This document shows, one piece after another, positions 8,061 to 15,930 of a stretch of DNA of 64,000 nucleotides. The notes beneath the pieces were generated by a model that was given only the letters and a program-made list of their open reading frames with translations, did not search any database and had not been told where the DNA came from. The DNA is from Streptococcus equinus (GTDB lineage Bacteria > Bacillota > Bacilli > Lactobacillales > Streptococcaceae): NCBI RefSeq assembly GCF_900101445.1, contig NZ_FNKE01000001.1, positions 1-64,000 of the forward strand. The letters run 5' to 3'. The position numbers and the translations under genes are program-made. Numbering within the stretch: position 1 is the stretch's first letter; the number at the start of each line of letters is the position of its first letter.

Positions 8061-8378
8061 ATGGCAAAGAAAAAGAATCGAAAAAAAGAGTACTTATTGA
8101 AATTAAAACGTGCAGGTATCATCAAAACAGCTGCAACTTCAACTGTTAAGGCTGCTGCTAACGTTGTTTCAAAAGCAACTCTTAGTTTGGAAGAATTTTC
8201 AGCGATTTCTGCCGTAGAAGGCATTCGACCAAAACTTGTTGAAACACTTTACAATGAAGGAATTAAATCAGTATCTGATTTCCAAAATTACACAGAAAAA
8301 GAAGTTTTGGCCTTTAAAGGAATTGGTCCAGCAACAGTTAATAAACTTAAAGAAAATGGCGTAGCTTTCAAAGCTTAA
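8061..8378 (+). CDS. Small basic protein with C-terminal helix-hairpin-helix
   Basis: The product is a 105-aa protein with a lysine-rich N-terminus (MAKKKNRKKEYLLKLKRAG). The C-terminal half has two HhH-like hairpins: ISAVEGIRPKLVETLYNEGIKSV and then VLAFKGIGPATVNKLKENGV. The pattern resembles nonspecific DNA-binding HhH pairs and the RNA polymerase alpha C-terminal domain. Nucleic acid binding is therefore likely but unproven. It follows DUF1912 with a strong ggggaga site. The C-terminus is strikingly like that of the TPR protein at 2028-2930. Confidence 0.75.
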   Translation: MAKKKNRKKEYLLKLKRAGIIKTAATSTVKAAANVVSKATLSLEEFSAISAVEGIRPKLVETLYNEGIKSVSDFQNYTEKEVLAFKGIGPATVNKLKENGVAFKA

Positions 8379-8383
8379 TCCAT

Positions 8384-8412
8384 TTGCGTTAGCTGACCAA
8401 ATCTGTTAAAAT
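8384..8412 (+). promoter_or_regulatory. Promoter of the valine T-box operon
   Basis: TTGCGT (8384-8389) and TAAAAT (8407-8412) are spaced by 17 bp, immediately upstream of the T-box leader. Confidence 0.65.
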
Positions 8413-8418
8413 AAAAAC

Positions 8419-8607
8419 ATTCAGAGGTGTCTTGAAGACCATTTGTTACAGAAAGCGGTGGCGCTGAGAAATCCGCACAAATGTCGAGGCTGGTTGCTGA
8501 AGGTTGTAACTGAATAACAAAGTTGCGAGTGCTAGTCACTCGAATGTGGGTGGTACCGCGGATTTATAAAAGTTCGTCCCTGTCGAAAGACAGGGGCGAT
8601 TTTTTTA
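8419..8607 (+). ncRNA. T-box leader, valine type
   Basis: The canonical T-box sequence gggtggtaccgcgg lies at 8548-8561. It is followed by a strong terminator, cgtccctgtc/gacaggggcg with a gaaa loop and T-run (8575-8607). A guuac/guaac helix closes stem I and places a GTT (Val) codon in the specifier position just before guaac. Uncharged tRNA-Val should favour the antiterminator and read-through into the acetyltransferase and valS. The specifier reading is by eye. Confidence 0.93.
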
Positions 8608-8628
8608 TCCTAGAGTGGAGGAATTGCC

Positions 8629-9231
8629 ATGATTAAGATACTAGGTCAGATAAACGACAATAAACTTCCTGAGGTAGAGACAGAACGTCTTTACTTGCGT
8701 CAGCGTTTGGTATCAGACGCTAAAGATATTTTTGATTATGCCAGTTTGCCAGAAGTGACTTGGCCAGCTGGTTTTCCGCCTGTTAAGAATGTGGCAGAAG
8801 AGGAGAATTACCTAGCAAACATTATGCCAAAACGCTGGAGTGAGCAGAAGATTCCAGCTGGTTACGGTATTTGTCCCAAAGGATCTGATAAAGTTATCGG
8901 CTCGATTGATTTCAATAACCGTCATGCTGATGATGTGCTTGAAATGGGTTATCTTCTTCACCCAGATTATTGGGGACAAGGGATTATGCCGGAAGCTGCG
9001 CGTGCTCTTTTAGAAGTTGGTTTTAATCTGGTTAATCTCCATAAAATCGAAATTGAATGTTATAGTTACAACAAAGCTAGCCAGCGTATTGCTGAAAAGC
9101 TTGGTTTCACTCTGGAATCACGTATCCGTGACCGTAAAGACGCACAAGGAAAACGATGCGATTTACTGCGTTACGGATTGTTAAAAAGTGAGTGGGAGGA
9201 GCTGTCAGCAGCACCTGATAAATTGAATTGA
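8629..9231 (+). CDS. GNAT acetyltransferase (RimJ/RimL-like) in the valS operon
   Basis: The 200-aa GNAT protein resembles ribosomal-protein and small-substrate acetyltransferases of the RimJ/RimL class. It has ETERLYLRQRLVSDAKDIFDYA at the N-terminus, EMGYLLHPDYWGQGIMPEAARALLEV (acetyl-CoA site) and the terminal NKASQRIAEKLGFTLESRIRD. The substrate is unknown. It lies between the valine T-box and valS, 35 bases upstream of the latter and with no terminator between, so its expression should rise when Val-tRNA is uncharged. The ATG follows a ggaggaatt site. Confidence 0.85.
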   Translation: MIKILGQINDNKLPEVETERLYLRQRLVSDAKDIFDYASLPEVTWPAGFPPVKNVAEEENYLANIMPKRWSEQKIPAGYGICPKGSDKVIGSIDFNNRHADDVLEMGYLLHPDYWGQGIMPEAARALLEVGFNLVNLHKIEIECYSYNKASQRIAEKLGFTLESRIRDRKDAQGKRCDLLRYGLLKSEWEELSAAPDKLN

Positions 9232-9265
9232 TTGACTTATTGAAAAAATGTAGAAAGGACACATT

Positions 9266-11917
9266 ATGTCAAAAGAACTTTCACCAAAATATAACCCAGC
9301 TGAAGTTGAAGCTGGTCGTTATCAAAAATGGTTAGACGAAGATGTTTTCAAGCCTTCTGGCGATAAGAAAGCACATCCGTATTCTATCGTTATTCCACCA
9401 CCAAACGTAACAGGTAAACTTCACCTTGGTCACGCTTGGGACACAACTTTGCAAGATATTATCATCCGTCAAAAACGTATGCAAGGTTTCGATACTTTGT
9501 GGTTGCCAGGTATGGACCACGCTGGTATCGCAACTCAAGCAAAAGTTGAAGCACGTCTTGCTGAAGATGGTATTTCACGTTACGATCTTGGTCGTGAAAA
9601 ATTCCTTGATAAAGTTTGGGAATGGAAAGATGAATACGCATCAACTATCAAACAACAATGGGGTAAAATGGGTATCTCTGTAGATTACTCACGTGAACGT
9701 TTCACCCTTGATGAAGGTTTGTCAAAAGCTGTTCGTAAAGTCTTTGTTCAACTTTACAAAAAAGGTTGGATTTACCGTGGTGAATTTATCATCAACTGGG
9801 ATCCAAAAGCTCGTACAGCTCTTTCTGATATCGAAGTTATCCACAAAGATGTCGAAGGTGCTTTCTACCACATGAACTACATGTTGGAAGATGGTTCACG
9901 TAGTCTTGAAGTAGCAACAACTCGTCCTGAAACAATGTTCGGTGACGTAGCCGTTGCGGTTAACCCAAATGACGACCGTTACAAAGATTTGATTGGTAAA
10001 AATGTTATCCTTCCAATCGTTAATAAAGCTATTCCAATCGTTGGTGACGAACACGCTGACCCAGAATTCGGTACTGGTGTGGTTAAAATCACTCCTGCAC
10101 ACGACCCTAACGACTTCCTAGTTGGTCAACGTCACAACTTGCCACAAATCAACGTGATGAACGACGACGGTACAATGAACGAACTTGCTGGTGAATTTGC
10201 TGGTATGGATCGTTTCGAAGCTCGTAAAGCTGTCGTTAAAAAATTGGAAGAAATCGGTGCGCTTGTTGAAATCGAAAAAATGGTTCACAGCGTTGGTCAC
10301 TCAGAACGTACTGGTGTGCCAGTTGAACCACGTTTGTCAACACAATGGTTCGTTAAAATGGACCAATTGGCTAAAAATGCCATTGCTAACCAAGACACTG
10401 ATGACGAAGTGAAATTCTACCCACCACGTTTCAACGATACTTTCCTTCAATGGATGGAAAATGTTCACGACTGGGTTATTTCTCGTCAATTATGGTGGGG
10501 TCACCAAATCCCAGCATGGTACAATGCTGAAGGTGAAATGTATGTCGGTGAAGAAGCTCCAGAAGGTGACGGATGGACTCAAGACGAAGACGTGCTTGAT
10601 ACTTGGTTCAGTTCAGCGCTATGGCCATTCTCAACAATGGGTTGGCCTGATACAGAAGCAGAAGACTTCAAACGTTACTTCCCAACATCTACATTGGTAA
10701 CTGGTTACGATATCATCTTCTTCTGGGTATCACGTATGATTTTCCAATCATTGGAATTCACTGGACGCCGTCCATTTGAAAACGTGCTTATCCACGGTCT
10801 TATCCGTGACGAACAAGGACGTAAAATGTCTAAATCACTTGGTAACGGTATTGACCCAATGGACGTTATCGAAAAATATGGTGCTGATGCCCTTCGTTGG
10901 TTCTTGTCAAACGGTTCTGCACCAGGTCAAGACGTTCGTTTCTCTTACGAAAAAATGGACGCTGCTTGGAACTTCATTAACAAAATTTGGAATATCTCTC
11001 GTTACATCTTGATGAATAATGAAGACCTTACACTTGACCAAGCAAGTGCAAACGTTGAAAAAGTTGCTGCTGGTACTGCTGGTAACGTGACTGACCGTTG
11101 GATCCTTCACAACTTGAACGAAACAATCGCTAAAGTCACTGAAAACTTTGATAAATTTGAATTCGGTGTAGCTGGTCACATCCTTTACAACTTCATCTGG
11201 GATGAATTTGCTGACTGGTACGTTGAATTGACTAAAGAAGTGCTTTACAGCGATAACGAAGATGAAAAAGTTATCACTCGCTCAGTTCTTCTTTACACAC
11301 TTGATAAAATCCTTCGCTTGCTTCACCCAATCATGCCATTTGTAACTGAAGAAATCTTTGAACAAATTTCTGAAGGTTCAATCGTAACAGCTGAATACCC
11401 AACAGTTAACCCTGCATTTGAAAATGAAGCTGCGCACAAAGGTGTTGAAAGTCTTAAAGACCTTATCCGCGCTGTTCGTAACGCACGTAGCGAAGTGAAT
11501 GTTGCTCCAAGCAAACCAATCACACTTCTTGTTAAGACAAGCGATAAAGAATTGGAAGACTTCTTCAACAGCAATGTGAACTACATCAAACGTTTCACAA
11601 ACCCTGAAAAACTTGAAATTTCTTCTGATATCGAAGCACCAGAATTGGCAATGTCTAGCGTTATCACTGGCGCAGAAATCTTCTTGCCACTTGCTGACCT
11701 TCTTAACGTTGAAGAAGAATTGGCACGTCTTGACAAAGAACTTGCTAAATGGCAAAAAGAATTGGATATGGTTGCACGCAAACTTGGCAACGAAAAATTC
11801 GTCGCTAACGCTAAACCAGAAGTTGTCCAAAAAGAACGCGACAAACAAGTCGACTATCAAGCTAAATACGACGCAACTGTTGCGCGTATCGAAGACATGA
11901 AAAAATTGGTGAAATAA
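9266..11917 (+). CDS. valS: Valyl-tRNA synthetase
   Basis: This 883-aa class I synthetase charges tRNA-Val. The HIGH-type motif is [15 protein letters not shown] near residues 45-60. The editing (CP1) domain includes [15 protein letters not shown]. The KMSKS motif is [11 protein letters not shown] near 520. The C-terminus is a coiled coil ([22 protein letters not shown]...), diagnostic for ValRS against IleRS and LeuRS. Length is normal. It is the second gene behind the valine T-box. Codon use is strongly biased, as expected for a highly expressed gene. Confidence 0.98.
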   Translation: MSKELSPKYNPAEVEAGRYQKWLDEDVFKPSGDKKAHPYSIVIPPPNVTGKLHLGHAWDTTLQDIIIRQKRMQGFDTLWLPGMDHAGIATQAKVEARLAEDGISRYDLGREKFLDKVWEWKDEYASTIKQQWGKMGISVDYSRERFTLDEGLSKAVRKVFVQLYKKGWIYRGEFIINWDPKARTALSDIEVIHKDVEGAFYHMNYMLEDGSRSLEVATTRPETMFGDVAVAVNPNDDRYKDLIGKNVILPIVNKAIPIVGDEHADPEFGTGVVKITPAHDPNDFLVGQRHNLPQINVMNDDGTMNELAGEFAGMDRFEARKAVVKKLEEIGALVEIEKMVHSVGHSERTGVPVEPRLSTQWFVKMDQLAKNAIANQDTDDEVKFYPPRFNDTFLQWMENVHDWVISRQLWWGHQIPAWYNAEGEMYVGEEAPEGDGWTQDEDVLDTWFSSALWPFSTMGWPDTEAEDFKRYFPTSTLVTGYDIIFFWVSRMIFQSLEFTGRRPFENVLIHGLIRDEQGRKMSKSLGNGIDPMDVIEKYGADALRWFLSNGSAPGQDVRFSYEKMDAAWNFINKIWNISRYILMNNEDLTLDQASANVEKVAAGTAGNVTDRWILHNLNETIAKVTENFDKFEFGVAGHILYNFIWDEFADWYVELTKEVLYSDNEDEKVITRSVLLYTLDKILRLLHPIMPFVTEEIFEQISEGSIVTAEYPTVNPAFENEAAHKGVESLKDLIRAVRNARSEVNVAPSKPITLLVKTSDKELEDFFNSNVNYIKRFTNPEKLEISSDIEAPELAMSSVITGAEIFLPLADLLNVEEELARLDKELAKWQKELDMVARKLGNEKFVANAKPEVVQKERDKQVDYQAKYDATVARIEDMKKLVK

Positions 11918-11939
11918 GTTAAGCTTTTTACAAGGATTC

Positions 11940-11972
11940 GTTAAGATTGCCTTAAGTAAGGAAATCTATACT
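11940..11972 (+). promoter_or_regulatory. CiaR-like direct repeat and promoter
   Basis: GTTAAG-attgc-CTTAAG (11940-11956) matches the CiaR site TTTAAG-N5-TTTAAG at five of six positions in each half. It is followed after 10 bp by the -10 TATACT (11967-11972). No separate -35 is seen. This is the architecture of streptococcal promoters for CiaR-dependent small RNAs. Confidence 0.65.
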
Positions 11973-11978
11973 ATAAAT

Positions 11979-12081
11979 AATCCTAGTTAACTTTCTTTTT
12001 CACAGATAACTACAAACAACCTAAATCCAAATAGTTATCAAACAACAGCCCCCACTTCAAGAAATTGAGGTGGGGGTTTTG
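11979..12081 (+). ncRNA. Candidate CiaR-dependent small RNA (csRNA type)
   Basis: Starting about 7 bases after the -10, a transcript of roughly 100 nt would contain a pyrimidine-rich 5' part (aactttctttttcac). It would then have a hairpin gataacta/tagttatc (12005-12012 with 12032-12039) and a strong terminator cccccacttcaa/ttgaggtggggg with T-run. No ORF with a ribosome binding site is present. The gene after it has its own promoter. Size, promoter type and two-hairpin layout fit the csRNA family that pairs with start regions of mRNAs. The targets are unknown. Confidence 0.6.
12049..12080 (+). terminator. Terminator of the candidate small RNA
   Basis: A 12-bp perfect GC-rich stem, cccccacttcaa/ttgaggtggggg, with a gaaa loop is followed by TTTT. 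It would also stop any valS read-through. Confidence 0.93.
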
Positions 12082-12184
12082 GTATGTTAGTCATTATTGA
12101 ATATTAGATTTGAGAGTTAGACAGAAATCTTTAAAAAAATATGAATGAATGCCCCTAAACAGTGATTTTAATAATTCTAAGCAG

Positions 12185-12190
12185 TATAAT
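12185..12190 (+). promoter_or_regulatory. -10 element of the TetR regulator gene
   Basis: TATAAT lies 27 bases upstream of the ATG at 12218. The -35 region is A/T-rich and not clearly assignable. Confidence 0.5.
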
Positions 12191-12217
12191 AAAGGAAAAA
12201 GGGATGAGAGGGATATT

Positions 12218-12781
12218 ATGGCACAGGTTACCAAGCGGGCTTTAGAAGAGTCTTTGAAGCATTTGTTGTTAAAAAAGCCACTCACTAAGATTACTATTAA
12301 AGATATTGCAGAGGATTGTGGGATTAATCGCATGACTTTTTATTATCATTTCAAGGATATTTATGATTTGGTGGAGTGGTCTTGTGTTGAGGATGCTCAA
12401 AAAGCTTTGGGTGAAAATAGGCATTATGATAGCTGGGAAAATGGGCTTTTTGACATTTTTAAGGCAGTTAAAGAGAATAAGCCTTTTATTATGAATGTCT
12501 ATCATTCTGTTAGTCGAGAACAAATCGAATGTTACCTTTATCAGTTAACTTATCAATTAATGCTTGATGTTGTTGAAGAAAAAGCTGTCGGGTTAATGGT
12601 AAGTGATAAGCAAAAAGAATTTATTGCTGATTTTTACAAGTATGCTTTGGTTGGATTAATGTTAGATTGGATAAAAAATGATATGAAAGAAAAGCCAGAA
12701 GATATCGTTGAACGGCTAGCTATTCTAGTTCATGGCAATATTGTGTCAGCTTTAAATCACTATCATCAAAAAAATAATTAA
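12218..12781 (+). CDS. TetR/AcrR family transcriptional regulator (DhaS-like C-terminus)
   Basis: The 187-aa regulator has a classical TetR HTH: LTKITIKDIAEDCGINRMTFYYHFKDIYDLVEW (about residues 22-54). The helical ligand-binding domain resembles the DhaS-type TetR_C group. The start is the ATG at 12218, because it has a gagaggga site; a longer reading from 12149 lies upstream of the TATAAT and is unlikely. It precedes the oleate hydratase gene in the same direction but is separated by a terminator and promoter. A local regulatory link to fatty-acid stress is inference. Confidence 0.87.
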   Translation: MAQVTKRALEESLKHLLLKKPLTKITIKDIAEDCGINRMTFYYHFKDIYDLVEWSCVEDAQKALGENRHYDSWENGLFDIFKAVKENKPFIMNVYHSVSREQIECYLYQLTYQLMLDVVEEKAVGLMVSDKQKEFIADFYKYALVGLMLDWIKNDMKEKPEDIVERLAILVHGNIVSALNHYHQKNN

Positions 12782-12783
12782 TC

Positions 12784-12826
12784 AAAAGACTTTAAATGAT
12801 AAAAAATTTATCATTTGGTCTTTTTT
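12784..12826 (+). terminator. Terminator after the TetR gene
   Basis: The long A/T-rich inverted repeat aaaagac...aaatgataaa/tttatcattt...gtctttt ends in a T-run. It separates the regulator from the oleate hydratase promoter. Confidence 0.8.
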
Positions 12827-12831
12827 GTTTA

Positions 12832-12861
12832 TTGAAGTAAAATCTTTGAATTATCTATAAT
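12832..12861 (+). promoter_or_regulatory. Promoter of the oleate hydratase gene
   Basis: TTGAAG (12832-12837), an 18-bp spacer and TATAAT (12856-12861). No clear palindromic TetR operator is visible apart from the terminator hairpin just upstream, whose aaatgataaa/tttatcattt arms could also be an operator. Confidence 0.6.
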
Positions 12862-12892
12862 GAAGGTAACAAAAAAGATGGAGGTTCTCGAT

Positions 12893-14671
12893 ATGTATTA
12901 TTCAAGTGGTAATTATGAAGCGTTTGCCCATCCGTTGAAGCCAGAAGGTGTCGATCACAAATCAGCCTATATTGTAGGTGCTGGTTTGGCAGCTTTGTCT
13001 GCAGCATGCTTTTTAGTGAGAGATGCTCAAATGCCTGGTAAAAATATCCATATTCTTGAAAAAGAGCCCATTTCTGGTGGTGCTTGTGATGGTTACCAAT
13101 ATAGCGACATTGGTTATGTCATGCGCGGTGGTCGTGAAATGGATAATCATTTCGAGTGTATGTGGGAGCTTTTCCGCTCTATTCCATCTATTGAGACAGA
13201 AGGGGTAAGTGTTCTAGATGAGTTTTATTGGTTGAATAAAGCTGATCCAAACTACTCTCTTTGTCGAGCGACTGAAAAGCAAGGTCAAGATGCTCATACG
13301 GATAAAAAATTTGGATTGTCTGATAAAGCAGCTCTTGAAATTATGAAACTTTATTTTACGCCAGATGAAGAATTGTATAACAGAAGAATTGATGAATTCT
13401 TTGATGATGAAGTGTTTGGATCAAATTTTTGGCTATACTGGCGAACAATGTTTGCTTTTGAAAATTGGCATTCAGCCTTAGAAATGAAACGTTACCTTAA
13501 ACGCTACATTAACCATATTAGTGGTTTACCAGATTTTACTGCTTTGCGTTTCACACGTTATAATCAATACGAATCAATGATTTTGCCCATGGTAAAATAC
13601 CTAGAATCATTTGGAGTTGTTTTTCATTACAACACAAAGGTGATTAACGTCGAATTTGATTGTCAAAAAGATAAAAAAGTTGCTAAACGACTTGATATTC
13701 TTTCTGATGCTGAAAAAAGTAGTATTGATTTGACGGAAAATGATTTTGTATTTATTACAAATGGTGGTTGTGTTGAAAATTCAAGTTATGGTAGTCAAGA
13801 TAAGCCAGCTTGCTTTAATAAAGATATCAAAGAAGGAAATGGCTGGGATATGTGGCGGAAAATTGCGGTGCAAGATGAGTCATTTGGTCATCCCGATAAG
13901 TTTTGTTCGTCACCTGAAAAATCAAATTGGATGAGCGCGACCGTGACTACCCTGGATGATAAGATTCCAAGATTTATTCAAAAAATCTGTAAACGTGATC
14001 CGTTTTCTGGCAACATTGTGACTGGGGGGATTGTTTCGGTAAAAGATTCAAATTGGCTTTTGAGTTGGACTGTTAACCGACAACCACAATTTAGAAATCA
14101 ACCTAAAAATGAGTTAACTGTCTGGGTATATGCGCTATTTACTGATAAGGAAGGTAATTATATTAAAAAGCCAATGCGTGATTGTACAGGACAAGAGATT
14201 TGTGCTGAGTGGCTCTATCATCTAGGAGTTCCAGTTGAAGATATTGACAAGTTAGCTGCAAATAGTGCGAAAACCGTTCCATGTATGATGCCTTACATTA
14301 CAGCTTTCTTTATGCCACGCGAAAAAGGTGACCGTCCTGATGTTGTTCCTGATGGCGCTGTTAATTTTGCTTTCTTAGGTCAATTTGCTGAGACAGAACG
14401 CGATACTATTTTTACGACAGAGTATTCTATCCGAACTGCCATGGAAGCCGTTTATACTTTGTTTAATGTTGATCGAGCAGTCCCAGAAGTTTGGGCAAGT
14501 ACTTATGATATTCGTGATCTTTTACATGCGACAGTTGCTCTAAGGGATGGCAAGCCGATTACTGAGATGAACTTAAATTTTGTTGAAAAATTTATCTTAA
14601 AGCAATTCTTGCGAAAAGTTGAAGGAACAGACATCGAAAAAATTTTACGAGATTATCAGTTGATTAAATAA
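12893..14671 (+). CDS. Oleate hydratase (fatty acid double-bond hydratase)
   Basis: The 592-aa FAD enzyme adds water to the cis-9 double bond of oleic and linoleic acid, giving 10-hydroxy fatty acids. It is a membrane-associated detoxification step. The FAD motif is AYIVGAGLAALSAACFL near residues 25-45, followed by ILEKEPISGGACDG and YVMRGGREMDNHFECMWELF, which are hallmark family stretches. Further conserved regions include RYINHISGLPDFTALRFTRYNQYES and PYITAFFMPREKGDRPDVVP. Length is normal. The ATG at 12893 follows GGAGG; an upstream in-frame ATG at 12860 overlaps the -10 and is rejected. It is monocistronic, behind the TetR gene. Confidence 0.96.
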   Translation: MYYSSGNYEAFAHPLKPEGVDHKSAYIVGAGLAALSAACFLVRDAQMPGKNIHILEKEPISGGACDGYQYSDIGYVMRGGREMDNHFECMWELFRSIPSIETEGVSVLDEFYWLNKADPNYSLCRATEKQGQDAHTDKKFGLSDKAALEIMKLYFTPDEELYNRRIDEFFDDEVFGSNFWLYWRTMFAFENWHSALEMKRYLKRYINHISGLPDFTALRFTRYNQYESMILPMVKYLESFGVVFHYNTKVINVEFDCQKDKKVAKRLDILSDAEKSSIDLTENDFVFITNGGCVENSSYGSQDKPACFNKDIKEGNGWDMWRKIAVQDESFGHPDKFCSSPEKSNWMSATVTTLDDKIPRFIQKICKRDPFSGNIVTGGIVSVKDSNWLLSWTVNRQPQFRNQPKNELTVWVYALFTDKEGNYIKKPMRDCTGQEICAEWLYHLGVPVEDIDKLAANSAKTVPCMMPYITAFFMPREKGDRPDVVPDGAVNFAFLGQFAETERDTIFTTEYSIRTAMEAVYTLFNVDRAVPEVWASTYDIRDLLHATVALRDGKPITEMNLNFVEKFILKQFLRKVEGTDIEKILRDYQLIK

Positions 14672-14679
14672 TGAAAAGA

Positions 14680-14712
14680 AAAGGCTGGAAAATGTTATTC
14701 CAGTCTTTTTTT
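14680..14712 (+). terminator. Terminator after oleate hydratase
   Basis: The stem aggctggaa/ttccagtct has an aatgtta loop and is followed by seven T residues. Confidence 0.9.
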
Positions 14713-14743
14713 GCTATACTTATGCTAAATGAAAGGAGCTTCT

Positions 14744-15826
14744 ATGTCAGTTGAGTCAGATTTTTTTGCTAAGAAGCGGGTGGACTTTGAACGCTTGGTA
14801 CCGTTTGGTTTTGAGAAGTCGCAGGCTGGCTATGATTATCGTGAGAAGATTTTAAATGGTGATTTTGAGGTTTGGCTTCACATCTCATCGCTTGGTCAGG
14901 TCAGTGGCAAAGTGATGGACACAGACCTAGGAGAAGAGTATTTGGCGCTTCATGTGCTAGCAGCGAGTGGGAATTTTGTCGGACAGGTCAGAGAAGCTTA
15001 TCAAGAGGTTCTTGAAAGAGTGGCTGAAGCTTGTTTTGAAGCTCTGCCATTTGCTAGTGACCAAATGAATCGTCTTGCAAATCATCTAAAGGCAACTTAT
15101 GGCGATGATTTTGACCATCCTTTTGAAAAATATCCTGAGTTCTCTTCTTTTCGCTATCCTGAAAATCAGAAGTGGTATGGTCTTGTGATGACGCTTGTGC
15201 GTGGCAAATTAAACCTCGGTAATGAGCAGTGGTCGCAAGAAGAGCTAGACGAGAAAGTTGAAATAATCAATATTAAGGTTGAACAAGCTAAGTTGCCTGA
15301 ATTGATTGAAATCAAGGGCGTTTATCCGTCTTACCACATGAATAAGAAGTCTTGGGTGAGTGTGGTTTTAGATGAGACAGTTCCTGATGAGCTCCTTTTT
15401 TCTTTGGTGGATAATAGCAGAGCTTTGGTAGCTGGAAAGGCCCTGGGGAGCAGTAGTGGTCCAGATTATTGGATTATTCCAGCTAACCCCAAGTATTATG
15501 ATATTGATGCTGAATTTGCAGCAAACAAGGTTATTTTATGGACACAAAAAGCAAGCATTAAAAAAGGTGATTTTGTGGCGATTTACATGACAGCACCGAC
15601 TAAGGCAGTGCGGTATTTTTGCCAAGTCTTAGAAGCTGATTTGCCAAATGATGCTTATCGAGATGAAGCCTCCATCAAAAAATTAATGAAGATTCAGCTA
15701 CTCCACACTTTTTCTGATGAGCAAGTGACGTTTGATACCTTAAAACTTTGTGGTGTCAGAGCAGTTCGTGGCCCACGTCGTATGACAAAAGAATTAATTG
15801 AAAAAATCGATTCACTCAGAAACTAA
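14744..15826 (+). CDS. MmcQ/YjbR-like protein fused to a C-terminal EVE/PUA-like domain
   Basis: The 360-aa soluble protein has three parts. Residues 1-100 are an alpha/beta region I do not recognise. Residues about 105-225 resemble MmcQ/YjbR (CyaY-fold) proteins, with RYPENQKWYGLVMTL, INIKVEQAKLPELI and YHMNKKSWVSVVLDE. Residues about 235-345 look like an EVE/PUA-type domain, starting YWIIPANPKYYDI and continuing VILWTQKASIKKGDFVAIYM. MmcQ proteins are presumed DNA-binding; EVE domains read modified bases. The joint function is unknown. The start ATG at 14744 follows aaaggag; a TATACT lies 24 bases before it. Confidence 0.75.
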   Translation: MSVESDFFAKKRVDFERLVPFGFEKSQAGYDYREKILNGDFEVWLHISSLGQVSGKVMDTDLGEEYLALHVLAASGNFVGQVREAYQEVLERVAEACFEALPFASDQMNRLANHLKATYGDDFDHPFEKYPEFSSFRYPENQKWYGLVMTLVRGKLNLGNEQWSQEELDEKVEIINIKVEQAKLPELIEIKGVYPSYHMNKKSWVSVVLDETVPDELLFSLVDNSRALVAGKALGSSSGPDYWIIPANPKYYDIDAEFAANKVILWTQKASIKKGDFVAIYMTAPTKAVRYFCQVLEADLPNDAYRDEASIKKLMKIQLLHTFSDEQVTFDTLKLCGVRAVRGPRRMTKELIEKIDSLRN

Positions 15827-15833
15827 TAGATAA

Positions 15834-15859
15834 GCCGTACCGTTAGGTGCGGTTTTTTG
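15834..15859 (+). terminator. Terminator after the MmcQ/EVE gene
   Basis: The stem gccgtacc/ggtgcggt (two G-U pairs) with a gtta loop is followed by a T-run. Confidence 0.85.
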
Positions 15860-15930
15860 AAAATAAAATTGAAAGAATATTGCAAAAATAACTTTTGAAG
15901 AGTATACTATCTAACAATCGGGAGGTGCTT

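Noticed and set aside
11378..11860. 160-aa open frame opposite valS
   Set aside because: It is antisense to a highly biased essential gene, with Phe/Cys-rich composition typical of shadow frames; no ribosome binding site.
12149..12217. Upstream extension of the TetR regulator
   Set aside because: It begins upstream of the TATAAT and lacks a ribosome binding site; the ATG at 12218 has both.
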